64,000 bases of DNA from Dasypus novemcinctus (lineage: Eukaryota > Chordata > Mammalia > Cingulata > Dasypodidae). A model generated the notes under the pieces. The model had not been told where the DNA came from and made no database searches. It was given only the letters and a program-made list of their open reading frames with translations. Positions 11,330 to 22,667 of this stretch are shown here, in pieces; positions within the stretch are counted from its first letter, which is position 1; every line of letters starts with the position of its first letter. The stretch is from contig NC_080682.1 of the NCBI RefSeq assembly GCF_030445035.2, positions 33,896,770-33,960,769 on the forward strand. Reading direction: 5' to 3'. A program made the position numbers and the translations under genes.

Positions 11330-11504
11330 GTTGCGTGGTTCGGCTGACGGGGTCGCTCGGCGAAGCCAGCGACGAAGGGGTCACCCGGAGAAGCAGGCAA
11401 CGAACTGGGGACAAGGGAGGCCAGGCCCTTGTCGGGGGCTCTCAGGACTGGAGGACGCACGGCAGAAGAACTACCGTGGAGACAAGGTAAACACGCAAGT
11501 CCAC

Positions 11505-11683
11505 TTTATTGAGGGAGAGGCAACAGTTTTATAGGGGCTGGGGAAGGCTGATTGGTCGAAGCCACGCCCTGTTCTGATTGGTTGCCGGAGAAAGGTCAGT
11601 GGGCGGTACTGGACAGGGGAGGGGTGGTGATTAGGGATTGGCTGTTGCTGTTGCTGGGGGAAGTGGCAGGGTTTAGTGATTGG
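11505..11683 (-). promoter_or_regulatory. LTR promoter: four CCAAT boxes, TATA box, poly-A signal
   Basis: On the minus strand: CCAAT at 11679-11683, 11637-11641, 11577-11581 and 11551-11555, then TATAAAA at 11527-11533, then AATAAA at 11505-11510. All elements are intact. Transcription would head toward the OR8H pseudogene. Confidence 0.75.
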
Positions 11684-12339
11684 TGGCTGCTGTTGCTGGG
11701 GTAGAGGGCAGACTTGAGTTTCCCGCCCACGCCTTGCTGTTGCTGCTGTCGGGGGAGGGGAAAAGGGCAGACTGGAATTTTCCGCCCTGCGCCTGCGCAG
11801 GGAAAAAGAAGAAGGGTGCCGCCCCACAAGGCATCGTGTGGCACCATCCGGGAGGAGGGGCGGCCGCGGAAGCATGGCTGCCGAGAAGGGAGACCCGAGG
11901 GCACTCTGCGCCCATGCCGAGCTTCCTTCAGGGGTGGCGGTGGGCCCGACCAACCACCCTATTATGGGGGCAGTGGAATTAGGCCTACCGCGGCCGCTCC
12001 CCTGCCAGGCCAGCAAACCACACTTCAGCCCGAGGTGTGACGGCAATTTAGTACAGCCTAATAATACCCATCTAATAATAGTCCATTTTCTTCAATTAAC
12101 TAAAACTCTCTAACTTGGAGGCTAACAGTTATCAAGAATCAAATATGCTATAAAAATTCTTACAGAAATATCTGTCTAGAAATTTGCCATCCTCAACCTT
12201 TTCTCAGAAATAAAATTGTTAATCAATTAGATAGTCTGAATTTTCTGTTATATATTTGTTTCCTTTGAGATACCGTATGTTTATTTGTTTCTCCATACAT
12301 GTATGCTTTGTTCTGTGGTAAAATAAATCAATCTAAAAA

Positions 12340-12590
12340 TTTTGTCCAGGTTCTGATCAAATAGAAAATTCACCTGGAAGTTGTCTTATAAGTACACTAG
12401 TGAAATACTGTGATCACAATCAGAGCAGACTCTCTCTTGCCTTTCACCCACAAACTCCCATGGCACATTTTATTCTGAGGATTGCTGATAATGCAACATT
12501 TGTTCATCCCTGGGACCAATTTCGAAGGTGCCTTGCCTGGCATGATTCCAAGGATAAAAGTTTAAGGACTAATGCATCTATGTAAGGTTT
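12340..12590. other. Conserved duplicated block, non-coding
   Basis: Best-preserved block between the two duplication copies; compare 42775-43030. An open frame of 61 codons here does not match the longer frame in copy B codon for codon and has no recognisable domain, so it is treated as non-coding. Confidence 0.6.
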
Positions 12591-13559
12591 GTAACAGAGA
12601 TTAGTCTTCACCTTATAGGAACATACAGTTAAGCAGCATTTTTTGTTATTCCTTTGGGATGATCTAATTTATGACTAGGTAAAAGAGAAGGTTTTTCTAC
12701 AGAAATAATTAATCTGTGGCTGAAAGCCCAGAAAATTAACAAGAGAAGGAATAGTACATGTTTCACAATGAAATATTTATATTTACAAGTGTGAACTACC
12801 ATAAGAGTAAACACTGTTCTTTACACAAAAAATAGAATACAACAAAATTCAAAGAATGAAGTAAAACTCATTCATGAATGTTGTTAATGTTATATATTTT
12901 CTTCCAGTTATTGTCTGATGTTAATATTACTTATTTATATGCATTCCTATGTGTCCACATAATTTTTATCACACTGTGTTTTTAGTAATATCCTGATTTT
13001 ATTATTAAATATTTATAATATACCTTTCCTTATGTTATATTAGAGTTTTGTAAAACCCACCATTTCATGTATTTTGCATTGGATGGTTCTCTATAACTAA
13101 CTTCTGTCTAGGAATGTGCACCAGCTAAGAATGGGCATTTTTGAGACATCACGAGAAAAACATGGTGGAGTATTTCCATTCATTATTGGCATGTTCAACT
13201 AATTCATCTAAACAGGAAACGTATTATTGTATTCATTTACAATAAGGTTTGTACAAATTTTTATTATTTTAGTGTACTTAGAAGAAACATAAGAATTAAG
13301 AATTCAAAAATCAGTCTTAAGAAGGTTAAATGTTTAATAATTAAATTTGACTGCCAAACTATCACTTCTGCTAAATATAATCAGGTGAAATATTTTCTTG
13401 TGAAGCTTGCATTAATTAATGAGATACTGAGGAAAGTATCTTTGAAGATTAAAACTAGGATCGATTTATTTCACATAGGTGTTCTTATGGTTTAAGGCAA
13501 AGAGATTTGGACATGGAAATCAAGAATAAAATAGCTAAGATTCATCTTAGTCAAGGGTG

Positions 13560-13775
13560 TAAAGTACAAAGAAAACTATAAAAATTTTCTTACAGTACTC
13601 AAAGAAGACTTAAATTTATAGAAGGATATTACATATTCAGGATAAGAAGACTAAATAGTGTTAAGATACCAATTCTACACAAAGCAATTTATCAATTCAA
13701 TGCAATCCCAATCAAAATTTCAACAGCCACTTCAACAGAAATGGGAAAACCAATCAACAAATTTATGTGGATGGA
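13560..13775 (+). mobile_element. LINE-1 ORF2 fragment
   Basis: Contains the L1 ORF2 stretch 'caattcaatgcaatcccaat' followed by 'caaaatttcaacagcca'. It is interrupted at its right end by the MaLR-type LTR. Only a small part of ORF2 is present. Confidence 0.7.
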
Positions 13776-15989
13776 TGTATTGGTAAGTGTATTAACACAG
13801 AAAAACATGTTCTCAAATCTAATCCGTTCTTGTATGTGTGAGCCCATTGTAATTCAGACCCTTTTGCTGAGTTTATTACAGTTAAGTGTGACCAAGCCCA
13901 ATGAGGATGAATTTAATCCTGTGACTGGAGTCCTTTATAACCAGAATGAAAGACAGACAAAGTGAGGGAAAGCCTCAGCAATCAAGAATCTAAACATCAA
14001 AACAACCTGGAAAAAAATGGAGAGATCAGGAGATACCTCGATTTGCTTTGCCATGTGAAGGCTAAGGACTAAAGATTGCCAGCAGCCAGCCCCAGAATGC
14101 AATGGTGTTTGGAAGTAAACATTACCTTGGTGATGCCTTGATTTGTACTTTTTACCAGCCTCAATCCATGAGTGAATAAAGTTCCATTCTTTTACATGAC
14201 CCAATTCATTGTTTTTGCTTGTGTAGCCTTGGAAACTAAAACCAATTTTGGTACCAGGAGAGTGGGCTCTGCTATTGCAAATATGAAAAATTTGGATACA
14301 ACACTGAAATTGGGTAATGGGTCGAGGCTGGAAAAATTGTGAGGTGCTTGATAGAAAGAGTTGAAATTCCTTTGAAGAGCATGTCAGTAGGAATAAGGAT
14401 GCATAATGTACTTGCAATGAGGCCTTAGATCAAAGACGAGTGTGTTATTGGAAGCTGGAAGAAAGGTGATTCTTGTTTGAAAGTGGCTGAGAACTTGGTA
14501 AAATTGGGTTCTGATGTTAGATGGCAGGCAGAACTAGAAAATAATGAATTTGCATGTTAACTGAGGAGACTTCCATGCTAACTGTGGAAAGTAAAGCCAG
14601 GTTTCTTCTTTCAGCTTATAGTAAAATGTGAGCGGAAAGGGGTAAGCTAAGAACTGAACTCCTGGGCACAAAGAAATCAGAAATGGATGGTTTGGAAAAT
14701 TTTAAGACATCACAAGAAAATGATACCCCCAGAGAATAGTGCCCATATGAGGGTTTAACTGAACATGGAACTATTTAACCATTTCAAGGAAAGCTGAAAT
14801 TAGAAATAGAGTTCTGCAAGAAATATATTTGGAAGATTCTATTGATACATAGTTTGAAAGCCTATGAACTACATAAAAACTGTATTAGCAGGGCCACTAC
14901 CAGTCTGGACTCACAGGGACAGAGAAGCAACAAATTGAAGAAAGAACTGCTTCAAGAGAAGAAACATGGAAGTTGAGGTCTGGACCTAAGACATCTCCTC
15001 AGGCCAATAGTACTATCTCACCCATGTTTGCGGAGTCTCACGGAGGATGGAGTCCTAGCACTGCTTGCTCAGAAAGCACATCATCCCATCATTGGGAGAC
15101 ATAACAGCTAGTGCACTAGCACTTGGAAGGATTGTGGCCACTACTCCATCAGGCCAGGAACAAAACATCTGTACATGCCTCTTAGACCTTTAGATCTGCT
15201 GGAGTTTGCCTTACTAGGTTTCAGAATTGTGTAGGAACTGGGACCCATATTTTCCTTCAAATATTTTTCTTATTGGAATGGAAATGTTTATCATATGCCT
15301 GTTCCTCCATTATTATTTGAAACAGTAACTTATTCTCTAGGTTTCACAGGTTGACAGATAGAGGGGGATTCAGGCAGACCATCCCTATAAATAATTTTGA
15401 TGAGGCATTGTACTTATCATTGTTAATTGAAAGACTTAATGTTTTTGTGATAGTGTGATTAAATGACTGTAGTTTGAATAAAGTAAGAATATGTCTTTTT
15501 GGGGTCCAGAGGGTGTGGTATGGTGGTTTGAAGTTTTATTATCCCAGAAAAAAACATGTTTTTGAATTTAATCCATTCCTGGAGGTGTGAGCACATGGTA
15601 AATAGGTACCCTTTTGATGAAGTTGCTACAGTTAATCTGGCATAGCCAAATTAGAGTGAGTCTTAATCCTATAAGTGGAGTCCTTTAAAGGAAAAAGAAA
15701 TTCAGACAGAGAGAAAACTAAGGAAGTGAACAATTGAACACAACAGAAACCAGAAAAGAAGTGAGACATCAGATGAGGCCTGCATTTGCTTTGCTTTATG
15801 ACAAGCTAAAGATCAAAGATTGCCAGTTGCTATTCCCTGAACACCATAATCTTTGTGGAAAAAACATTCCCTTTAATGATGCCTTCATTTGGACATTTTC
15901 TTGCCGCAAAATAATGCGTGAATAAATTTCCATTATTTAGCCTGACCCATTGCATGGTTTTTGATTGGTCAGCCCAGGAAACTAAAAAC
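13776..15989 (+). mobile_element. MaLR/ERVL-type provirus with two LTRs
   Basis: Two related LTRs (about 13776-14244 and 15515-15989) enclose a 1.27-kb internal region. Both LTRs share the order 'aaacatgtt', 'gtgtgagc', 'ggagtccttta', 'gatgcctt.atttg', a poly-A signal (GTGAATAAA) and an end in 'ggaaactaaaa'. Just inside the 5' LTR, 14249-14266 (TGGTACCAGGAGAGTGGG) looks like a tRNA-Leu-type primer-binding site as used by ERVL/MaLR. A G-rich purine stretch (about 15498-15514) precedes the 3' LTR. The internal part has no gag or pol frame, as expected of non-autonomous MaLR elements. Other family copies: 56640-57321 and 57540-57915. Confidence 0.75.
14249..14266 (+). other. Primer-binding site of MaLR-type element
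   Basis: TGGTACCAGGAGAGTGGG directly after the 5' LTR. It resembles the tRNA-Leu primer sites of the ERVL group, with an AG insertion or duplication inside. Confidence 0.6.
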
Positions 15990-17480
15990 TCTTTATCTTT
16001 CTTTATTTTATAAATGTTATTCCTTTTTTTCTTTTAACTCATTATTTTTCTATTATTTCATTTTATTTCTCAAGATTTCTTTTTTTTTTTTTAAAGTTAG
16101 ATCTATTTTGTTCTTTTCCTCAGTCTTAGTAGTATATACTACAAGGCATTGTCCTTAATTTGAGTGTGTGGTATTTTGTTGGTTTTTGGTGTTAACATTC
16201 CTGAGTTAATCAAATACATTTGCCATAGAGGCTGGCAATATATAAAGCTTTTCCCAGAACTTCCTGAGCTCTAGAATTTATGCATTGGTCTCAGTCTTGT
16301 AGCAGGCTCTCTTTGAATGTTGATTCTCCATCTGCACATATATAGCCAGCCAACTAAGGAGCTACAGAGAACCCATGAACCAATATTTAACTTAATATTT
16401 TATTTTATTTTATTTTATTTTTTATAATAATGGTATAAGGGATTGGAATTGGACTGGTCCATCATCATCATTTTGTTTGTTGTCCAAGGAAAGCCCGAAG
16501 AACTGGAGAATAGGATCGCCTTCTTTATATGCACTAGTTTTTAGATATCAAATGGTAGACATGCTAATCTCTGCTGTTTGGGTATGCAAGGCCATTATAT
16601 TCTGCTTGTACTCTGTATCTACCAAGCCAGCAGGTAATAGAGAAAGACAGGGTAAACATGAGACACTTCTCTTATAGTTCCATTTTTTCATAGGTAACTG
16701 ACCTATTACACCATTTTCTAAATCCTGAAAACAGTTTTCTTCTGCATTTTCTTCAGGATTAGAGTTGTTTATCATGGCAGGGGAATCTGTGTACCACTTG
16801 CACTGTCACAGCATAGGGCAAAATTAGATAAAAAATTTTAACTCTCTTCTAACTTTAATGACAATATGGTTTAATCCTGTAATTTATATTTTTTACCTAT
16901 TTTTATTATCACTCATTTTTTTCCCTGTCAGGAATTATTCTCACTTTTTTCAGCTTATTAAAGAATGATTCTTTATCTTCCTTTCCTATTTGGTAAATGT
17001 TATTCAATTTTCTTTGTTTTTAACCAATGGTTTTTCTATTTTTCCCTTTTATTTTATCACTTTTTAAAGTTAAATTCATTGGTTTTTATTCTAATGCCTA
17101 AAGATAATGTATTGTATTTATTATTTGTTACCTGACTAATAATACAGGAATTTAATAATTTCATTAATCATCTGAATGTCATTTTTATCTTACACTCAGA
17201 ACTAGGCACATTAGTCATATTCACATCCATTATATAAATACTCTATATTAAATATTTTGTCTATTTTACCAAGAATAACGTAAGTTTACAATTTTAGTTA
17301 TATTTATTTTGAATTTTAAAATTGATACTCTTGTAGTTTTACATTTTGAATATTAATTTAAAATATGTATTATATTTTTGTCACATAATGCAGCTCATTT
17401 CATTTAAATTTTGAAAATTTGTTGAAATTTATGTATTTAGTTGTAATGAAGGTATATAAATAACTCAATGTTCCAACCCA
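15990..17480. other. AT-rich stretch, no gene recognised
   Basis: T-rich sequence with an (ATTTT)n tract at about 16395-16430. The part at 15985-16110 resembles 16965-17080 in the same orientation. The middle (16190-16800) is of ordinary composition and matches nothing I recognise. Short open frames have no family resemblance. Confidence 0.5.
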
Positions 17481-18110
17481 TCTCCTGAATGGCATGGGTT
17501 CGGCCAGCCACAATCAAAGAATATACCTAGTAGAGTGTTAGACATTTTCTTTTTTTATTGGGACTTAAGGACAAGAGAGGGTCACCCATGCATCAGTTCA
17601 GAGAATGAAGATAGTGCTCTGCAAAGAGACAGGAAAACAAGGGTCTCAGAGCAAAGACATTTCATAACAGAGTTTCTGCTAGAGTCACATGAAGCACATA
17701 AATGGGGTCTGGTTATATTATTGTAGGAAGGAAGTGTATCACCAGGAAAAAAGTACGGTCTATGATACCATTTGTATATTGCTTCCCTTTGGGGAGGTCT
17801 GTTACATTATATCCTGTGTTCTGGGCATGCAGGTTGCTGTGTACTGTGGTCTGAGCTTCCCTTAGGGAAGGGAAGCCAGGGTCTGGGGCCCAGTGGACCC
17901 CCACTCTCAGATGCTGGGAAAGAAAGGTCCAAATGTTATGTTATGCAAATCTGAAATAAGCAAATATATTATTCAGGGTTTATTAGTTTATAAGTTTTAT
18001 TGCTGTAATAATTATACGTTAGATGTATTTTGTTCATTTTGCCACTTCATTTAATTCATTTATTCATTAAATATTTTATTGCATATCTACAAGGTACTAC
18101 AAACATATTA
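17481..18110. other. Unclassified non-coding stretch
   Basis: Moderate GC at 17480-17930. 'tttttattgggac' at about 17550 could be the antisense of an LTR poly-A signal, which would make this an old antisense LTR, but nothing else confirms it. Nothing recognised after 17950. Confidence 0.3.
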
Positions 18111-18114
18111 CAAC

Positions 18115-18520
18115 AAACAATAAAATAACATTTACCTGTCGGACACTATATTCTAGCTGGGTAATACAGAGAATTAGGTAGAAGTAACTGATACGCAATG
18201 TTAGAAAGTGAAAAGTTATATTAAGAAAACGAAAATGTCAGACAACTAGGAGGGGAAAAATTTGGGGGACAAGAGCATAACAAAGCAACTGGGAATAGTG
18301 TGGCCTGTGCAGGCTACAATCCTCAAGGTGGGATTTGATCACACACTTGCATGAAGATATAGCAATCCATATTCATGGGAAGAAACTGTTGCAAATGGGA
18401 ACACCAGTGCAAAGTCCTGTGCAGCTGGTAGACCATGCAGTGTGGGAAACTTCAAGGAGGCCAATCAAATGAGAGTAACGTTCTATCACCTGGGGTGGTG
18501 TGTAATAATCAAACAAGTCT
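18115..18520 (+). repeat. Probable LINE/L2 remnant
   Basis: Pattern 'gacactatattctagctggg' followed by 'ctgtgcaggctacaatcctc' and 'gggaacaccagtgcaaagtcctg', similar to the common L2 3' region. Diverged; assignment tentative. Confidence 0.4.
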
Positions 18521-19410
18521 ATGTATATAGACGGTGATAACAGCTATGCGGAGAAACTAAGTAGACGGGTTCCATGCTATCTTAAAAAATAATTTATTGA
18601 AAATTCTTCCTAAAATTTTCATATTTAAGCAACCTGAAAGAAGTGGAGAGTTGAACAAATACTTGGAGGAAGCATTTCAGTCAATAGAATAGCAAAAACA
18701 GCATTATGTAATATTCTTTACTCTTTCCTCAATACTTTGTTTCATTTTATTTTAATGAAAATTGTGTAAGAAGTATATGTTTGATAGTGTATTTTGACTC
18801 TGAGTATCATTGTCTTTTTAGAGAAAATATTCTGTGTAATAAGCATAAAATTTAAAATTTCTTAATATATGAAATTTTATTATATCACTATTTCTAGTCT
18901 CCTTTCTGCAGTGTATTTTTCTGTCTTTTGCCCTCTTTCTTATTTCTTGTCTTGCTATTTTTAGATAGTTGTTCTACTACCCTCTCACCACTGCTATGTA
19001 TTGAATCATCAGTATCCTAAGAAAAATCCTGATTTATTCTACACTGTTCAAACATCTGTAAAACTCTGAACTTCATTTTTGAATGGACCTTTAATCTTTG
19101 TTTATGAGTTTAAGAGTGACATGATATCAAATAGTCTACATGATAACAAAGTATAAATTAAACGAAATTAATTTTATTTTCATTGACTCCTTTGGTTCTT
19201 CATTAATTCTGTATGCTTTTTGACATAAAATTATTTAGAAAAATAAATCATTTTCAAAACCCAAATGTAACTAAGGAAAACATGAACTCAGGAAACACAC
19301 ATGGTTACAGGAATGCTGATAGGTCATCTAAGAATTAAAAAACTGAAAATAGAATAACTGTCATTACTTTGAAGCATGATATTTAAAAATGCATTTTAAA
19401 TTGAACGTTT
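18521..19410. other. AT-rich stretch, nothing recognised
   Basis: No open frame above 60 codons, no clear repeat signature. Confidence 0.4.
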
Positions 19411-19429
19411 TTTGTTTGTTTGTTTGATC

Positions 19430-20040
19430 ACCATATCCAAAAAGAAAAAAAATGTTTGGCAAAATTTGGACACACACAAGACTTGTAGGGGGTGGAGCTT
19501 GGCCCAGGTTTTCAAGGGACTTTCAGGTGCTACTCAAAAGCAAGTGTTTGTTTTATACCCCATCCTTTACAGAGAACCAGACTATATTCTAATTCTTGAA
19601 GAGGGTGGGCCTAGGCCTTATTATCTGAAGAGAGCAGAGCAGGGCCACTGTCAAGGTGCTTGGAAAGGCTGAGACTGCCCATCAAGCAGGTTCTGAGAAC
19701 AGAACATTGATCTACAGATGACTCTCCTTGAAATATAATGGAGTTTTCCCTGTTGGATTTCAAAATTGTTTGGGACACTTTACTGCTTTCTCTTTCCAAT
19801 TTCCATACACTAGAATGGGGATAACTATCATGTGTCTGTCACATTGTTGTATTTTAGAATCAGATAACTCATTTTCTAGATTTCACAGATTCACAGACTA
19901 GAGGGGAATTATGCCCCAGGATGAACCACACCCAGAAGTGATTTTGATAAGACTTTGGGCTTAATGCTCTTGCTGAAACACCTTAAGGTATTGGGGATAT
20001 TTTGGTAGTGATGAATGTATTTTGCATGTGGGAAGAACAT
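19430..20040 (+). mobile_element. MaLR-type internal region fragment
   Basis: Matches the 3' part of the internal region at 15170-15510 and of 56640-56888: 'gtgtctgtcacattgttgta', 'cattttctagatttcacag', 'aggggaattatgccccagg' and 'gattttgataagactttg' occur in the same order. No LTR follows at its 3' end. Confidence 0.6.
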
Positions 20041-20339
20041 GTCATTTTTGCTCCCAAGGGAGGACTATGGTAGCAGAAGTGCTCTTAATCTTAATTCTCA
20101 TTCCTGTGGGCATAAACCCTTCTATAAGTAGGACCTCTTAATTACATTATTTTCATTTAAGGTTTGGCTGTGCAGCAGATATTTTCTCATGTGCAAACTG
20201 CTTTACCCCTGCCTTACCCTCTCTTCTTTTCTTTCTAGGAAACATACAGAAAGTTTTCCAAGGGCCCTGGCCAAGGTTTAAGGAATAAAAGAGATTTATT
20301 GATCAGAGGATAGATAATGATGTTTGAAACACTGCCATG

Positions 20340-21480
20340 ACCCTGAAGGATGAAATTGCTTTGTACTAAATCCCCGTATGCATGCACCAAGAAAATGAAT
20401 GACCAAATTCACTGCTCAAGGCTCTACCAATCGGGAGGATTTCCCTTCTTGACTGTCCTCAAGAGATGTCCCCAAAAAAGTGCTGTAGTCATAAACTACT
20501 TCTATTTAATGATGGGGTGCTGCAGTGCATGCCCAACTTAATGACTTGATGGGTAGACAATACCCATTTAATGATGGATAGCTCAAGTTTCAAAGAATTA
20601 GGTTCAATACTCAGTCTTTATTAAGTCCCAGTACAAGAGAAAAGTAGTTTCTCAAAAAGAGAGTAAATATCTGCAGAGGATGCAAGCTTTGCTCTAAAAT
20701 CCAATGTGTCTGTGCTGTTTCTCTCATGTAGAGGATTGAGAAAGGCTCCAGATCACATCTCTATTTGCCACTGACACTTCAAGCAAAATTCTATATAGCC
20801 AAAGACACAAAGCAGCTTCCATGGCAATCTGGACGGTTGGAGTGATTCCTCTTATTCTAGTTCACATGCAAAAGTAGCAACATTTAGGTTACTTTGTAAA
20901 TATGCCATAGTAGCAAACCAAATAAAAAAAATATATTGTTTCCAAAATGCTTAGAGGCCAACTAGACATTCTTCCTCTTTTTTCTTTTGTTATAGGAGGG
21001 GCCAGATGCAACAGATTACCTTTCACCTGAAAAGGGCTACTTCACATTGTCGTATATGCTTGGTGCCCAGAAATTTCCTGAATTTTGTTGTATTTATTAC
21101 TCATTCTCTAACATGAAAATATCTTACCAGTAAGTCTACAGTATTTGCTATGTCTTGCTCAATATATCCAAACATTGCATATCATCAATTTAATAGAACA
21201 ATGGGATGAATTCTGGAAGGGTCAATTTGATTACGGTACCTGCAGACTAGATTATGACATTGGGTGAAGATGTGGTATACCCATGAGGAAAGACAATGAA
21301 GTATTTTGCTGGACTTACCAGCTGAAAGCAAACTAATAAATACTGAAGAAAAAAAAGTATATTACAAATCAATGGCTGCATGCTTTGTATCTGGGGATGT
21401 ATTAATTGGTTTAAGCAACAATACCCTACCTACCTTGAACAGCAGCTGCAATTAGAGTAGCCACATTGTATAGTGTTAGA
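20340..21480 (+). pseudogene. ERVL-like internal fragment, decayed
   Basis: Collinear with 51590-52980: 'gggaggatttcccttcttga', 'gatgtccccaaaaaagtgct', 'tgatggggtgctgcagtgca' and 'caatgggatgaattctggaa' have counterparts there in the same order. Together with the other copy it resembles the internal region of ERVL elements. No frame is open across it. Confidence 0.5.
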
Positions 21481-21727
21481 ATGTAAGCTCTTTCCCACTG
21501 AATTCATATGTGCTCAAACATCAGATGTCCCTTTCTGGCCCTTGTTTATCACCATCCTGACAAGGCCATTGAACATCTTTCCCACCATGGCCAGCTGGGC
21601 AGTTCCCCAAGATAGCATGCCCTTGAAATAGCTAACAGTATTTTCCCACCCTATACCTTTGTATCACATCTCTGCACCCTTTCTGAAAACTCACCCAGTT
21701 CCCCCAGCTCAAAAAGAGCACTCCTGT

Positions 21728-21993
21728 TGTGGGAAACTGGCTTACCTGTTTGTTATTGTAAATGTTACACCTGTTAAATATAGCAGTTGTTAGGTGTTGC
21801 AGTTGTTTCCTGTTATTGTAAATGATATTGCAGTTCAGATAGCAAACAGCTGCTTGGTAGTTTCCCAATAAATGGCGATGGGAAAACTAGGGTTGAGGCT
21901 CTCAGTTCCAGAAGCTGTGAGTCCCCTGGTCCCAGGTTTATCTCCCCTCTTGTGTCTCTACCTTTATTTCTGCGTTTCCTTCCCTTCGAGCCA
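21728..21993 (+). mobile_element. Possible solo LTR
   Basis: Begins TGTGGGAAACTGG, similar to the ERV LTR start at 2838, has CAATAAATGG (about 21867) as a poly-A signal and a U5-like tail with 'ctgcgtttccttcccttcg'. Ends chosen at CA 21992-21993. No target duplication is recognisable, so both ends are uncertain. Confidence 0.45.
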
Positions 21994-22019
21994 ACCCATT
22001 GTGAACTAAATGCAGGAAA

Positions 22020-22665
22020 ACTATTTTACTCAAAGGCTTAGGGAAATGCAGATATCTGGAGCTGAGATGTGAGAAATTTCAGAGAGATGGATATAATATT
22101 TAAGCAAACTTATTTATATATGTTTCATATTAGTTTCAGCTACAGAATGAGGGGTCCCTGTAGTGGCTCTTTCAGGACTTTCCTACCTTTTATAGGTGGG
22201 CCCAAGGTTTTACCAAACAGACACAACATGCCATAGAAATCCTTAGACACTGGATATGCAAAAAATGGAATTGCAGGGAAAGTTATGCCCCATGGGAATT
22301 ATTTTGACAAGTAAGAGATCATAGATGGCAGAAAAATTATTTTTTTCCTATTTTTTTATTGTAAACACATGCTTTGCTGATAGGCCTGGTTGGTTTATTG
22401 AGTTAGTTCATCACTTTGTAATGAAAGTATAACAAGTGATATGTGAATGTGCCTATGGGATCTTTTAGCCAAATTCTTTTGGTTCATCTTTTATTTAAAG
22501 AGAATTCCATATACAGTTTAATTAGAACAAATATTGTAGCTTAGTAATATGGAATGGATGTATAATGTTAAACATTCATGGGATTATTTTATTGAACACT
22601 AGTAGATGAGAGAAGTGCAAGATATCAGAAGGATCATTTCCAAAAATATGCCAATATAGAAGTAG
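22020..22665. other. No gene recognised
   Basis: Ordinary AT-rich intergenic sequence. A short direct repeat ('ccagtatagaagtagta') at about 22650-22700 lies at its right edge. Confidence 0.4.
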
Positions 22666-22667
22666 TA

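Larger units (their letters stand above)
11190..12051 (-). mobile_element. Solo LTR (class II ERV-like) with 6-bp target duplication
   Basis: An 850-bp element from TG at 11196 to CA at 12045, flanked by identical ATTTAG copies (11190-11195 and 12046-12051). The 6-bp duplication is typical of betaretrovirus-related (class II) integration. Read on the minus strand, four CCAAT boxes (11679-11683, 11637-11641, 11577-11581, 11551-11555) precede a TATAAAA box (11527-11533) and, 16 bases on, an AATAAA (11505-11510). The remaining 300 bp to 11196 would be R/U5 and hold four 23-bp tandem units at 11238-11329. It is strongly GC- and CpG-rich against AT-rich flanks. There are no internal retroviral genes. 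Copy B of the duplication has the unoccupied site near 42455-42475, so it inserted after the duplication. Confidence 0.92.
4920..13425. repeat. Segmental duplication copy A (contains OR8H pseudogene)
   Basis: Collinear with 36805-43895 over many blocks in the same order and orientation: 5265-5480 with 37130-37330, MIR and L2 remnants at 5940-6480 with 37830-38310, 7320-8180 with 38405-39290, the OR8H pseudogene with the OR8H gene, 12340-12585 with 42775-43030, and 13320-13425 with 43800-43895. Copy A is longer because it holds extra insertions (LINE-1 at 6.7-7.3 kb, a SINE piece at 8.45 kb, a LINE-1-like piece at 9.45 kb and the solo LTR at 11.2 kb). Boundaries are approximate. Confidence 0.85.

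Noticed and set aside
11471-12046. A 191-codon minus-strand open frame in the GC-rich block
   Set aside because: It lies wholly in the solo LTR, is proline/glutamine-rich from repeated triplets, and crosses the LTR promoter; the overlapping frames on both strands are equally open because of GC content.
12400-13077. 61-codon frame at 12400-12585, with a 96-codon counterpart at 42787-43077, as a conserved small gene
   Set aside because: The two frames are not kept codon for codon between duplicates and have no domain; the conservation reflects the duplication.
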